This document shows positions 45,009 through 54,652 of a stretch of 64,000 nt of DNA, piece by piece. The position numbers and the translations under genes were made by a program. Each line of letters starts with the position of its first letter. Position 1 is the stretch's first letter. The stretch covers positions 8,598 through 72,597 of the forward strand of contig CAKUAS010000011.1 in NCBI GenBank assembly GCA_934636655.1. Direction: 5' to 3'. Source of the stretch: an uncultured Oscillospiraceae bacterium. GTDB lineage: Bacteria > Bacillota > Clostridia > Oscillospirales > Oscillospiraceae. The notes beneath the pieces were generated by a model. It worked only from the letters and a program-made list of their open reading frames with translations, was not told where the DNA came from and did not search any database.

Positions 45009-47272
45009 TAAGAAAGGTTAACACATATGCCGGCTATGACGAGCTCTGGCGCAGCGGGCGGCTGTACATCGAGTATTGCGGCGAAAAAAGCTTTGATGTC
45101 GCATTCGAGCGCGGACATTGGATGCCGGTAGACAACGCAACGGAGCATGAGCGGATTTATCTCGTCTCCGCGGCAGCGATAGGCAGCGCAATGGATAAAT
45201 GCACTCGCAGCGGTTATCCTGCAGAAAAAGTTTTTGAATTTCTGCCCGAAGATCGCTCGGAACTCATCCCGGCAGAACTTTTTCGCGTACTGATGGATGA
45301 TATGGGGCTTGGCATCGACGATGCTGTAAGTACCGTCGTGCGCTCGTTCGGCACATCGCTTGCCTCGCAGCCGGAGCGCGATTGGCTTGCCCCCCTTCAG
45401 CCGAGGACTGCTTTTCTCGATAAGCTTCTGCGTGATGAATTAAAGCTGCGCGGCATCGCCTGGCACGATTCGTATGACAGCGCATTTCGCTCGTCTGTCG
45501 GAGCTGTCGAGGAGGGGACTGAGATCACCTTCTCCATCATGGCCTTCGGAGGAGTGGAGGCCGCCGCGCTCTGCGTATATGGCGACGACTTCTCCGAAGA
45601 GCTTGACATGCAGCGCACGGGGAACATATTCTCCGCACGCTTTACAGCCCCCTGCCCTGCCGCATTGTTTTATAAGTTTAAGCTCGGCGAGAGCTTCCTG
45701 TGCCCCGCCGACGATGGACACAGCTCATGCGTTTGCGGCGGCGAGGCCGAGGGCTTTCGCCTCACAGTATATAAGCGAGGTTTTAAAACGCCTGAAAAGT
45801 TTCGCCGCAGCATCATGTATCAGATTTTCCCCGACCGTTTCGGATTTTCCGATGACGGCACGGCGGAGGCCGGAATTGAGTATCACCGCCGCCTCGGTCA
45901 GACACCGGAAATGCACGGAAGCATATCCGAGCCCGTCAAATGGCAGCCGCGCAAGGGTGAAAAGGACTACGCCCCAGACGATTTTTACGGCGGAACGCTC
46001 AAGGGAATAACCGCTTATCTTCCGTATCTCAAAGAGCTCGGTATCGGGATTCTGTACCTAAATCCCATCGTCGAGGCAAGGTCAAATCATCGCTACGATA
46101 CCTCAAACTACAAAAACGTTGATCCGATACTCGGCAGTGTCGATGATTATGTAAACCTATGTGCTGAGGCAGAAAGGCTTGGCATCGGCATTATAAACGA
46201 CGGCGTTTTCTCGCACACGGGCGCGGACAGCGTGTATTTCGACCGTTTCGGCAGTTACGGCGGAGTCGGTGCGCATGCGAGTAAGGACTCTCCCTATTTT
46301 GGATGGTTCGACTTCCGGACTTATCCCGATGATTACCGTTGCTGGTGGAATTTTAAAGACCTCCCCGAAGTAAATGAGGAGGACAAAAGCTGGCAGGACT
46401 ATATAATCAGTTCCGACAACAGCATCGTAAAGCTCTGGCTGCGGCGCGGAGCAAGCGGCTGGCGGCTCGATGTGGCCGACGAATTGCCCGACGATGTACT
46501 GATGCTCATACGCGATTCGGCGAAAGCCGAAAAGCACGACTGCACGATAATCGGCGAGGTTTGGGAGGATGCCGTACTCAAGGTGAGCTACGGACACCGG
46601 CGTAATTACGCACTCGGATATGCACTCGACAGCGTGATGAACTATCCGTTCCGCACGGCTGTGATCAGCTTTGCGCGAGGCGAGACAGACTCTTTTGCGC
46701 TGCGCGATTTTCTGCTGTCGCAGCAGCACAATTACCCCGAACCCATGTACATGGCGCTTATGAATCTGCTGTCCTCGCACGATGTTGAAAGGCTGCACTC
46801 GGCGCTCGGCGCGGATTGCGAGCTCAAGTCGCTCGACCGTACAAATCAGGCGGCATTCAGGCTCACGCCCGAGCAGTCCGCTAAAGCTGACAGACTTCAA
46901 AAGCTGTGCGCCGCTATACAATACTGTGCCCCAGGCGTACCCTGCCTTTATTACGGCGACGAGGAATGCCTTGACGGCGCAGGCGATCCATTTAATCGTG
47001 CCCCGTTTGAGCCAACGAGAGTGGGTTTACATAACTTTTATGCTGAGCTCGGTAAAATGCGCAGCGGGAGCGAAGCGCTCAGATCCGGCAGTGCAAAATT
47101 CCATGCTCCGACACCCGATGTCCTGATCATACTGCGCGAGGCTGAAAATGACCGTGTTCTCTGCGTTGTGAACCGCGGGAATGATCAATTTATACTGCGT
47201 GACTGTGGATATGCATATGGTGTTGACGTCAGCGTACCGCCTTGCTCGGCAAAGATATATAAGTTAACATAA
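44996..47272 (+). CDS. GH13 alpha-glucan hydrolase with a phosphorylase-like N-terminal segment
   Basis: 758 aa. Residues 270-690 form a GH13 barrel: RRSIMYQIFPDRFGF, DDFYGGTLKGI, YLNPIVEARSNHRYDTSNY, GIIND(G)VFSHTG, GWRLDVADELPD (nucleophile Asp), IIGEVWEDA (Glu) and LLSSHDVERL (Asp). This fits neopullulanase or maltodextrin glucosidase types. Residues 160-255 look like a carbohydrate-binding beta domain. Residues 53-150 (RIYLVSAAAIGSAMDKC, IPAELFRVLMDDMGLGIDDA, LQPRTAFLDKLLRDEL) resemble the glycogen phosphorylase stretch that reads IPELMR(I/L)L(M/V)D..GL.WD.A. Coupled to glgA, so likely acts on the same glucan. Confidence 0.85.
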   Translation: MDALIRKVNTYAGYDELWRSGRLYIEYCGEKSFDVAFERGHWMPVDNATEHERIYLVSAAAIGSAMDKCTRSGYPAEKVFEFLPEDRSELIPAELFRVLMDDMGLGIDDAVSTVVRSFGTSLASQPERDWLAPLQPRTAFLDKLLRDELKLRGIAWHDSYDSAFRSSVGAVEEGTEITFSIMAFGGVEAAALCVYGDDFSEELDMQRTGNIFSARFTAPCPAALFYKFKLGESFLCPADDGHSSCVCGGEAEGFRLTVYKRGFKTPEKFRRSIMYQIFPDRFGFSDDGTAEAGIEYHRRLGQTPEMHGSISEPVKWQPRKGEKDYAPDDFYGGTLKGITAYLPYLKELGIGILYLNPIVEARSNHRYDTSNYKNVDPILGSVDDYVNLCAEAERLGIGIINDGVFSHTGADSVYFDRFGSYGGVGAHASKDSPYFGWFDFRTYPDDYRCWWNFKDLPEVNEEDKSWQDYIISSDNSIVKLWLRRGASGWRLDVADELPDDVLMLIRDSAKAEKHDCTIIGEVWEDAVLKVSYGHRRNYALGYALDSVMNYPFRTAVISFARGETDSFALRDFLLSQQHNYPEPMYMALMNLLSSHDVERLHSALGADCELKSLDRTNQAAFRLTPEQSAKADRLQKLCAAIQYCAPGVPCLYYGDEECLDGAGDPFNRAPFEPTRVGLHNFYAELGKMRSGSEALRSGSAKFHAPTPDVLIILREAENDRVLCVVNRGNDQFILRDCGYAYGVDVSVPPCSAKIYKLT

Positions 47273-47289
47273 TTTTTAGAGGTATGGAT

Positions 47290-48306
47290 ATGGACTACAA
47301 AGAAGTTCTCGCAAATGCGAAAAAGAACATCGGCCCGAACTGCAAGGTCTGCCCCGAATGCAACGGCCTTGCCTGCGGTAATCTCATGCCCGGCCCGGGC
47401 TCAAAAGCGCCCGGCAACGGCGCAAACGACAACTGGAAGGCCTGGCGGAGTATAAGGCTCAACATGGATACGATATTCCCGGATGAGCCCGTTGACACTG
47501 GGATTGACTTCCTCGGCCGACATCTTTCGATGCCGCTCATCTCCGCGCCTGTGGGCTCACTTAAAGCGCAGTATAATCCCACGGATGATATCCGCGATTT
47601 CAACGAATGCTGCGCCGAGGCAGCCGAACAGTGCGGCATTGCGTCGAGCTTCGGCGACGGTCTTGACGCAAGAGTGTTCCCTCACGGCTGCGAAACATCG
47701 AAAAAACATGGCGGTATAGCCATCCCGGTCATAAATCCTCTAAGCATGGAGACGATAAAAGCGAATCTCGACATGGCAAACGAAGCAATGCCTTTCGCCG
47801 TCTCCTTCGTGGTCGATTCTGCCGGACTTCCTCACCTTAAAAAGGTCAGTCCCGACGCGGGCAGCAAAAGCCAAGAGCAGCTGCGCGAGCTGTGCGAATA
47901 CGCAAAAATACCCATGATAATAAAGGGCATCATGACGGCACGCGGCGCAGTCAAAGCAGCAGATGCCGGTGCTGCGGCAATAATAGTTTCAAACCACGGC
48001 GGGCGCGTTCTCGGCGGCTCGGCCGCGACAGCGGAGGTCCTGCCGGAGATAGTCGACGCTGTCGGCGACAGGGTCAAGATAATCGTCGACGGCGGCATAC
48101 GCAGCGGCACTGATATCTTCCGCGCACTTGCAATCGGCGCGGACGCGGTCATGATCTGCCGTCCGTTCCTGATAAGCTACTACGGCGGCAGGACAGAAGG
48201 CATCGTCAGCTACATTGAGAAGCTGCGCGCGGAGCTCAAGGACACGATGTACATGTGCGGTGCGCGAAAAATAAGCGATATCGACCGCTCAATGATAAGA
48301 TTTTAG
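47290..48306 (+). CDS. FMN-dependent alpha-hydroxyacid dehydrogenase-like protein
   Basis: 338 aa. TIM barrel of the lactate/glycolate oxidase family: MPLISAPVGSLK, IPMIIKGIMTARGAVKAADAGAAAIIVSNHGG with the catalytic His, IIVDGGIRSGTDIFRALAIGADAVMICRPF for FMN phosphate. A short N-terminal motif CKVCPECNGLAC has cysteines 18, 21, 24 and 29 (CX2CX2CX4C), which could hold a cluster. In anaerobes these may pass electrons to something other than oxygen. ATG at 47290 is preferred over 47284 from the AGAGGT spacing. Confidence 0.85.
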   Translation: MDYKEVLANAKKNIGPNCKVCPECNGLACGNLMPGPGSKAPGNGANDNWKAWRSIRLNMDTIFPDEPVDTGIDFLGRHLSMPLISAPVGSLKAQYNPTDDIRDFNECCAEAAEQCGIASSFGDGLDARVFPHGCETSKKHGGIAIPVINPLSMETIKANLDMANEAMPFAVSFVVDSAGLPHLKKVSPDAGSKSQEQLRELCEYAKIPMIIKGIMTARGAVKAADAGAAAIIVSNHGGRVLGGSAATAEVLPEIVDAVGDRVKIIVDGGIRSGTDIFRALAIGADAVMICRPFLISYYGGRTEGIVSYIEKLRAELKDTMYMCGARKISDIDRSMIRF

Positions 48307-48314
48307 GCAGCAAA

Positions 48315-48340
48315 AAGCCCGGTTCAGTTGAACCGGGCTT
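48315..48340. terminator. Terminator after the FMN protein gene
   Basis: Perfect 11-bp stem (48315-48325 with 48330-48340), A5 on the left; serves both convergent genes. Confidence 0.8.
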
Positions 48341-48345
48341 GATTA

Positions 48346-50139
48346 TTATTTAGTCATTAAATTGTACATCTCGACATATTCGGGAGCTTGCATCGCATTT
48401 TCAAGGAGGTTATAGGTACTCACAAATGTGTTGATTAAGCTATAGCCTGAGCCGCCGGTGCTTATGTAGAAATACCCACCATCCTGAAATGCGGGCAGAC
48501 CATTGGTCTTGAGATATTCCTCCGTTTTATTGAGATTTGCAAAATACTGCTCGACCACACCGCGATAGCGCGCCTCGACTATCCTGAACGCATCACGCAG
48601 CGCCTCGTTATTCACCGTCTGCTCATATATCGACGGATAATTCTCCTTTGCGTAGATCAGATAAGACAATATAAAAAATTTAAATTCTGAATAAGCAAAG
48701 TAGTCACCGCTTGACATCGCCACATATTCGAACCAATTTTCCCTGGAAAACGGCTGATCGAGTAAGTATTCGTACAGCGAGATATTCGTTGTCGAACTCC
48801 AGCAGTAAGCCGTGAACTCATTCATCAAGCCATATATGCCGTTGACATTGGAGTCGACCTCCGCACCCGCTCCGACATAGGTACTGTATCTGAAGCTGCG
48901 CAGATCTTCGGGCACGATGGCCGCTATCTCCTCGGTTTGATAAGTATCGGTTTCGGGAACCATAATGTGCATGCCCTCACCGGTATAATAGGCACGATAC
49001 ATAGCGCTACTGTATTCACCTGTGACGGGATCTATCTTAGTGTTGTACCGACTGTTAAATGCTGTGTAGATATGCTCTTGTTCATGCACCGCCGTACTCA
49101 GATCTTCAATCAGTCCTCTATTATTCATCCAGGTCATGAAATCGTCGCCGTTCGCTTCGCTGTCGCGCAGGATATACGACCCGTTCGGGCAGTATTTATC
49201 CAAAAGCGCAAGGACATTGTCATGCGTAGCCGTATCAGTGGGAGCCGGTATACCGCTTGCCGGTGTGGGGCAGGGATACGGAAGCTTTCCGCTTACGATA
49301 TACTCACTGTCACCGGACGGAGTCGGTGTGGGGGTAGGATCAGGCGTAGGCGTGGGCGTGGGCGTAGGGTCGGGAGTATCGCTGTTATAATAGCGATACA
49401 GGAAGGTCACGATCTGTCCGCGCGTACACGTTGCGTTCGGCGCAAACTTGTTGGGCGTAACACCCGCTGTTATACCGTTTTCGACAGCCCATATGACCGC
49501 ACTGCGGTAGTAAGCATTCGCGGAAACATCAGCAAAGAGACAGCTGTTTCCGACATCCGGCTCACCGGCCGCGCGATATAAAAACGAGACGACCTGAGCG
49601 CGAGTGCAAGGCTTATTGGGTGCAAATCGGTCGGCGCTTACGCCGCTTGTTATACCGTTTTTGACAGCCCAGCGTATGGCTTTGTAGTAATAATTGGTGT
49701 AATGAACATCGTCAAAGGCCATAATAACGTCCACCGTCGGCCCGCCGGCGGCGCGCCACATGAATGTGACGACTTGCGCCCTGGTGCATGAATCGTTGGG
49801 CGCAAAGTGCGTATCGTCAGTGCCCTGCGTTATGTCGTTTTTGACGGCCCACTCCACGGCATTGCTGTAATACTTGCCGGGGGCTACATCGACAAAACCG
49901 GCAACACCCTGATCGCCCGAGCTCGTTTTGTGACAAACCGAGCAGGGCTTGTACCCGCATCTCACGGCATAGTCGAGCGTCACGGCATAGCCCGATTCGC
50001 TCAGGTACCTGCATCCGTACTCGTGATACTTGCTGCCTGTGTCGGTTATATACACCATCTGATCGGCAAGCGCGCCGATCGGAAGCAGCGTGCAGAGCAT
50101 AATGACAACAAGCAGCAGCGCTATTAGGCGTTTTTTCAT
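48346..50139 (-). CDS. SLH-domain surface protein with a putative zinc metallopeptidase domain
   Basis: 597 aa exported protein. Signal peptide to about residue 25; a small Cys domain at 29-70 (YITDTGSKYHEYGCRYL, PCSVC); three SLH repeats at about 80-135, 140-193 and 200-252 (pattern AVxWAVxNxITxG...FAPNxxCTRAQVV); a Thr-Pro linker at 256-275; then a unique domain. That domain holds HEQEH at 352-356 (HExxH) and NEFTAY with Glu441, a plausible third zinc ligand. It would sit on the cell wall via SLH and cut protein there, or be an inactive relative. ATG at 50137-50139 with AAGGAG. Confidence 0.87.
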   Translation of the reverse strand: MKKRLIALLLVVIMLCTLLPIGALADQMVYITDTGSKYHEYGCRYLSESGYAVTLDYAVRCGYKPCSVCHKTSSGDQGVAGFVDVAPGKYYSNAVEWAVKNDITQGTDDTHFAPNDSCTRAQVVTFMWRAAGGPTVDVIMAFDDVHYTNYYYKAIRWAVKNGITSGVSADRFAPNKPCTRAQVVSFLYRAAGEPDVGNSCLFADVSANAYYRSAVIWAVENGITAGVTPNKFAPNATCTRGQIVTFLYRYYNSDTPDPTPTPTPTPDPTPTPTPSGDSEYIVSGKLPYPCPTPASGIPAPTDTATHDNVLALLDKYCPNGSYILRDSEANGDDFMTWMNNRGLIEDLSTAVHEQEHIYTAFNSRYNTKIDPVTGEYSSAMYRAYYTGEGMHIMVPETDTYQTEEIAAIVPEDLRSFRYSTYVGAGAEVDSNVNGIYGLMNEFTAYCWSSTTNISLYEYLLDQPFSRENWFEYVAMSSGDYFAYSEFKFFILSYLIYAKENYPSIYEQTVNNEALRDAFRIVEARYRGVVEQYFANLNKTEEYLKTNGLPAFQDGGYFYISTGGSGYSLINTFVSTYNLLENAMQAPEYVEMYNLMTK

Positions 50140-50204
50140 CTCTTTTCTCCTTACAAATATATTTAATTTGTCTGAAATTTTATCACACTATGCCGATTAT
50201 AGCA

Positions 50205-50240
50205 ACAAAAAACCCGATGCAAAAGCATCGGGTTTTTTGT
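50205..50240. terminator. Terminator between hsp20 and the SLH gene
   Basis: Perfect 16-bp stem (50205-50220 with 50225-50240), 4-base loop, T6 and A6 runs. Confidence 0.85.
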
Positions 50241-50293
50241 TTTATGGGGAAGAGAGAGGATGAAAGAAAAACGATCTGCTTTGAAATATCGGA

Positions 50294-50725
50294 TTACTTG
50301 ATCTCAAGACGTCTTGCCGCGGGAACCTCGGGGGTCTTCTCCGGCATGGTCAGAGTCAGGACACCGTCGTTATACTCAGCGGTGATAGCGTCGGTATCAA
50401 TGCCCTTGATGTTGAAGCTGCGGCTGAACGAGCCGTAGTAACGCTCGCGGCGGACAAAGCCGTTCTCGCCTTTGTCTTCCTTTTCCTCGGACTTGCGCTC
50501 TGCGGAAATGGTCAGGCAATCCTTGTCGATATCAATGTTGATATCCTCCTTCTTGAAGCCGGGCAGTTCCGCTTCAAGAACATAGTTTCCGTCGACCTTC
50601 TTGATGTCGGTGCGGAAGCCGCTGACGTCTGCGTCATTCCAGAAGCTGTGGCTCATTTCCTCCAGCTCACGGAAAGGATTATAAGATGCTACTCTGCGAT
50701 AGCCAAACGGTGTAAGTTCAAACAT
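50294..50725 (-). CDS. Small heat-shock protein Hsp20
   Basis: 143 aa holdase chaperone. N-terminal FELTPFGYRRVASYNPFRELEEM, alpha-crystallin domain from about 40 to 130 (FRTDIKKVDGNYVLEAELPG, DGVLTLTMPE), and a C-terminal I/V-x-I-type end (LEIK). ATG at 50723-50725 with GGAGG eight bases upstream. A perfect CIRCE palindrome 140 bp upstream suggests control by HrcA. Confidence 0.94.
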   Translation of the reverse strand: MFELTPFGYRRVASYNPFRELEEMSHSFWNDADVSGFRTDIKKVDGNYVLEAELPGFKKEDINIDIDKDCLTISAERKSEEKEDKGENGFVRRERYYGSFSRSFNIKGIDTDAITAEYNDGVLTLTMPEKTPEVPAARRLEIK

Positions 50726-50865
50726 AATCAATACCTCCTAATGATTTGGGGAAAGACTCAAACTCGAAATTTGGTTCTTCGTTTATGTCTTTCGTTTCTT
50801 GTTGTATATAAAGTACCATATAATTATGAACAAATATAGTGCTTTATATGAACAAAATGTAAACC

Positions 50866-50892
50866 TTAGCACTCCCAAGTTTCGAGTGCTAA
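50866..50892. promoter_or_regulatory. CIRCE element (HrcA operator)
   Basis: TTAGCACTC (50866-50874), nine bases, GAGTGCTAA (50884-50892): an exact match to the consensus. Flanking bases extend each arm by five (AAACC/GGTTT). The hsp20 promoter could not be fixed; candidates between 50760 and 50865 include TTGTTC-17-TATATA on the minus strand. Confidence 0.92.
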
Positions 50893-50935
50893 GGTTTTTC
50901 ACTTGCAAGTATTATTATGTCCTGCTTTTCGCGAT

Positions 50936-51559
50936 TTACTCGCCTTTTTTGTTGAGCGCTTTGTGTTTGACGAGAACGAGGATCGCAAACGCTATCGCAA
51001 CGGCCGCTATCGCCACCGAAGTATACACGATCGCAGCGTTATAGGTGTTATTGATGTTTATTGCCTGCTCAGGACGAACGGGCACGGTAGGCGTGGGCGT
51101 GACTTCCGGATTTTCCGGTTCTTCGGTCGGCTCCGGCGTCGGATCTGCGATCATAGGATGATCGGGCACACTGACAGGCGCTTCCGCCGCCTGTTTGCCG
51201 TCCGCACCAAGGAGATCGCTCATGAGCACCCAGCCGTCGAAGCTTTCGCCGTTATCCGACGCAACCGTAACATGGCCCCACGGCACATCTCCCATATAGC
51301 TCACGCGGTATTCGACCTTGAGCTCGGTGTCGTTTTTGATCAGCATGTACTTTCCGTTTAAGTCGCACTCGGGGGTCTCCCACGCGACAATGTAACCATC
51401 CTCGTTATATGCCGTATAAACGGCTCCGTCTTTTATAAGATTATTCGGATCGTCCCATGGGTCGGCAACGGGCTTGAGCCCGATCTCGGCACTCGCCGAA
51501 AGCGGCAGCGCCGCCATCATGAGCAGCAGCATAAGAACGAAGAGAAGCTTATTTTTCAT
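50936..51559 (-). CDS. Secreted protein with SH3-like region and C-terminal membrane anchor
   Basis: 207 aa. Signal peptide MKNKLLFVLMLLLMMAALPL with cleavage near SASAEI. Residues 30-120 resemble a bacterial SH3-type wall-binding fold (YTAYNEDGYIVAWET...WGHVTVASDNGESFDGWVLMSDL). Residues 140-165 are a Pro-Glu-Thr linker; residues 178-198 a membrane helix with basic cytosolic tail (KHKALNKKGE). ATG at 51557-51559 with GGAGG seven bases upstream; the longer frame to 51625 is rejected. Probably a surface protein tethered at its C-terminus. Confidence 0.78.
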   Translation of the reverse strand: MKNKLLFVLMLLLMMAALPLSASAEIGLKPVADPWDDPNNLIKDGAVYTAYNEDGYIVAWETPECDLNGKYMLIKNDTELKVEYRVSYMGDVPWGHVTVASDNGESFDGWVLMSDLLGADGKQAAEAPVSVPDHPMIADPTPEPTEEPENPEVTPTPTVPVRPEQAININNTYNAAIVYTSVAIAAVAIAFAILVLVKHKALNKKGE

Positions 51560-51653
51560 ACCAATGCCTCCAATGTGCACAAACATCCGAAGTATAGCAT
51601 AAAAGAACGAAAAATGAAAGCACAAATTTGTTAACTAACAAAACATTCCCGTG

Positions 51654-53105
51654 TCACAGCGCTATGGGTACGGCATTCGGCTCTATCGGGCAGGTATAAC
51701 CGCCCTTGGAGCGGCGCTTAAATTCCTCGCGCGCAGCCTTTAACAGCTCGGGGTCTTCGATTAGGTCGATGACCGACGCCGCCATGACCTTTCCCGCGCA
51801 GAGCATGCCCTTATAGGCGATGCTGCTCTTGCCGCAGGTGACTGTCTGCCATGTGTGTCCGGGCATACCGCTCGGCCAGGTTACGGTCTCGATCTGCGCA
51901 GCCGGGGTAAGCCAGCTGACGTCGCCGACATCGGTGCTGCCGGCTATGAAGCCGGTGCCCGAGTAGTAAGGCATGAGGAAATCGTTGAGGGGCTCGGCAA
52001 GATCGTGCGTCTTCTCCATGACGGTCTCGGCGATATCCGAGTCAAAATGCGCGCCGATGCCGGGAGCGGAACTCTGCTTGGGGAAGGTCTTGCGCAGCTC
52101 GGCGGCAAACTTGCGCTCTGCGTCCGTATGCTGCGGAACGCCGATCTTTTCAAAATTATCGTACATAAGCTTTTCGAGTGTGAAGTTAGGCAGGAGTTCC
52201 GCGGTGCCGTCTATGAAAACGCGCTCCACGCTCGTCTCGGTCATCATAGCCGCGCCCTCGGCTATTTTATCCACGCGTTTTTGCAGCTCAATGCAGTCCT
52301 TGACCTTGTTGGCGCGCGTCATGTACAGCACCTCTGCCTCGGACTGAACGACATTTGGAGATATGCCGCCCGTATTTGTTATCGCATAGTGTACGCGGCA
52401 ATCATCCGACATATGCTCGCGCAGAAACTGCACGCCGATATTCATGAGCTCAACGGCATCGAGCGCGCTGCGGCCGAGCTCGGGGCATGCTGCCGCGTGA
52501 GCGGACAGTCCCTTGAATTTATAAAGCACCTGGATCGACGAGTTATTTGTACCGGTCTTGACCTGATTTACGTCCGCAGGGTGCCAGCAGAACGCGGCAT
52601 CGAGCTTTTCCCAAACGCGCTCACGCGCCATGAAGGCCTTGCCGCTTCCGCCCTCCTCGCCGGGACAGCCGAAGAAAATGACCGTTCCGCTGCTGCCGCT
52701 GTCCTCAAGATATTTCTTGACGGCGAAGGCCGCAGCGAGCGAGGCAACGCCCAGCAGATTGTGTCCGCAGCCGTGGCCGTTGCCGTCATGGACTACGGGG
52801 TCTTTTTCGTAAAGCCCCGCCTTCTGCGAAAGTCCTGAGAGTGCGTCGAACTCGCCGAGCACGCCGATATACGGCCTTCCGCTGCCGAACGAGCCGCAGA
52901 ACGCGGTGTCAATGCCGCAGAGCTTTTCGCGTACCTCAAAGCCGTACTCGCGCAGTATTTTGCAGTAAAGCGCCGCGGCCTTATATTCCTTGAGCGAGAG
53001 CTCCGGGTTATCCCAGATCTCGTCGGCCGTCTTTTCGTAGAAGTCCGCCATAGATTCAACAGAATCTATGGAGGCGTTTTTGAGTTTTGTCTTTATTTCA
53101 TTCAT
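51654..53105 (-). CDS. M20 family amidohydrolase (AbgB-like)
   Basis: 483 aa zinc peptidase-fold amidohydrolase. YIGVLGEFDALSGLSQKAG, HGCGHNLLGVASLAAAFAVK, FFGCPGEEGGSGKAFMARE (metal region), and CWHPADVNQ are typical of AbgB/amidohydrolase members cutting p-aminobenzoyl-glutamate or N-acyl amino acids. ATG at 53103-53105 starts one base after the ATPase stop, with AAGGTG in front; the frame to 53237 is a shadow. Being last in an amino-acid import operon, it may process what the transporter brings in. Confidence 0.9.
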   Translation of the reverse strand: MNEIKTKLKNASIDSVESMADFYEKTADEIWDNPELSLKEYKAAALYCKILREYGFEVREKLCGIDTAFCGSFGSGRPYIGVLGEFDALSGLSQKAGLYEKDPVVHDGNGHGCGHNLLGVASLAAAFAVKKYLEDSGSSGTVIFFGCPGEEGGSGKAFMARERVWEKLDAAFCWHPADVNQVKTGTNNSSIQVLYKFKGLSAHAAACPELGRSALDAVELMNIGVQFLREHMSDDCRVHYAITNTGGISPNVVQSEAEVLYMTRANKVKDCIELQKRVDKIAEGAAMMTETSVERVFIDGTAELLPNFTLEKLMYDNFEKIGVPQHTDAERKFAAELRKTFPKQSSAPGIGAHFDSDIAETVMEKTHDLAEPLNDFLMPYYSGTGFIAGSTDVGDVSWLTPAAQIETVTWPSGMPGHTWQTVTCGKSSIAYKGMLCAGKVMAASVIDLIEDPELLKAAREEFKRRSKGGYTCPIEPNAVPIAL

Positions 53106-53106
53106 A

Positions 53107-53850
53107 TCAAAGCACCTTGGATAAAAAGTCCTGTAAACGCTCGCTCTGAGGATGCTCGAATATCTCCTCGGGCGTGCCCTCCTCGACGAGCTTACCGTCG
53201 GCCATAAACAGGACGCGGTTGCCGACCTCGCGTGCAAAGCCCATCTCGTGGGTGACGACGACCATCGTCATGCCCTCGTGCGCGAGCTCCTTCATAACGT
53301 CGAGCACCTCACCGACCATCTCGGGGTCGAGCGCGCTCGTAGGCTCGTCAAACAGCATGACATCGGGCTCCATGCACAGTGCGCGCACGATCGCTATACG
53401 CTGCTTCTGGCCGCCCGAGAGCTGGATGGGATATGCGTCTGCACGGTCCTCAAGACCTACGCGCTTTAAAAGCTGCATCGCCTTGGCCTTGGCCTCCTCA
53501 ACAGGCACCTTTTTGACCTCGACTGGCGCAAGGATCATGTTCTCAAGTATCGTCTTGTGCGGGAAAAGATTAAAGTGCTGGAAGACCATGCCCATCTTCT
53601 GGCGGTGCTTGTTTATGTCTATCTTCTTATTGGTTATATCGACATTTTCAAAAATAATGCTGCCGCTCGTGGGCTCTTCGAGCAGGTTCAGCGAGCGCAG
53701 GAGGGTTGACTTTCCCGAACCCGAGGGGCCGATGACGACCATAACGTCGCCGCGGTTAATGTCGACCGTAACGCCGTCGAGTGCCTTGATAACGCCCTTT
53801 TTGTAGTATTTCTTCAGGTCTTTTACCTGTATAAGTTTATCGTTTGTCAC
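53107..53850 (-). CDS. Polar amino-acid ABC transporter ATPase
   Basis: 247 aa ATPase of the GlnQ type. Walker [16 protein letters not shown] near 40, [14 protein letters not shown], signature [15 protein letters not shown], Walker [16 protein letters not shown]-loop VVTHEMGFA. Overlaps the permease by 14 bp. Confidence 0.96.
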   Translation of the reverse strand: MTNDKLIQVKDLKKYYKKGVIKALDGVTVDINRGDVMVVIGPSGSGKSTLLRSLNLLEEPTSGSIIFENVDITNKKIDINKHRQKMGMVFQHFNLFPHKTILENMILAPVEVKKVPVEEAKAKAMQLLKRVGLEDRADAYPIQLSGGQKQRIAIVRALCMEPDVMLFDEPTSALDPEMVGEVLDVMKELAHEGMTMVVVTHEMGFAREVGNRVLFMADGKLVEEGTPEEIFEHPQSERLQDFLSKVL

Positions 53851-54616
53851 CGACGCTCATCTTCCTTTCAAAGTGTTCGATTATCTTGGAGGTGGGGAAT
53901 GTCAGGCAGAAGTACACAGCCGTTGCGACAACGAGCGGCTCTGCGATACGGAACGTTGCGCCCTTGATGGAGGCAACGGCGTACATAATTTCGCCCACTC
54001 CGATGGTGTAGCAGATAGAGGACTCCTTGATTATCGTGACGAATTCGTTTGCGATAGCCGGAAGGATGTTCTTTATCGCCTGCGGCAGAATGATGAAGCG
54101 CATGTTCTGCGCCTGAGTAAGGCCGAGAGAGCGTGCAGCTTCCGTCTGGCCACCGTCGATGCTCTGGATGCCGGAGCGGATGATCTCGCTCAGGTAGGCC
54201 GCAGAGTTGAGGCTCAGGGCGACAACGCCGGGAACAAAACGCTCAAAGCGTATGGTTCCGAAGAGCTTAAACGAGGGGATATCGACATTTGCAAACGCCA
54301 CATAATATATAATGAAGAGCTGAACGAGCATTGGTGTTGCACGGAAGAGCTCGACATAAACGCTTGCGAGGAAAGAGATCGGGTTAAAGCGGCCGAGGGC
54401 TGCGAGGAAGCCCTCCTCGCGCAGGTGGCCGTGCTTATCAAGTGCAAGGAAACCGAACGGCTGCCATTTGCTCAGGCGCATGACCGCAAGCAGCAGCGCG
54501 AGAATAAAACCAAATATAACGGTCAATGCGGACAGGGATATAGTGCAGACAAGGCCGTCTATAAACAGCTGCCTGTAATCCCATGTTATTGAAAATCCAT
54601 CCGGAGTAAAAAACAT
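53837..54616 (-). CDS. Polar amino-acid ABC transporter permease
   Basis: 259 aa HisM/GlnP-type permease with about five membrane helices and the EAA loop [27 protein letters not shown]. The [15 protein letters not shown] block is typical. A single permease gene implies a homodimer. Starts 82 bp after the binding-protein gene, with a hairpin in between. Confidence 0.94.
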   Translation of the reverse strand: MFFTPDGFSITWDYRQLFIDGLVCTISLSALTVIFGFILALLLAVMRLSKWQPFGFLALDKHGHLREEGFLAALGRFNPISFLASVYVELFRATPMLVQLFIIYYVAFANVDIPSFKLFGTIRFERFVPGVVALSLNSAAYLSEIIRSGIQSIDGGQTEAARSLGLTQAQNMRFIILPQAIKNILPAIANEFVTIIKESSICYTIGVGEIMYAVASIKGATFRIAEPLVVATAVYFCLTFPTSKIIEHFERKMSVGDKR

Positions 54617-54652
54617 ACGTCCTTATCCTTTCAAAACTGTGTATACGGGAAA

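Noticed and set aside
49310..49380. GGGCGT/GGGTGT tandem repeat
   Set aside because: It encodes the Thr-Pro linker of the SLH protein; no sign of a separate function.
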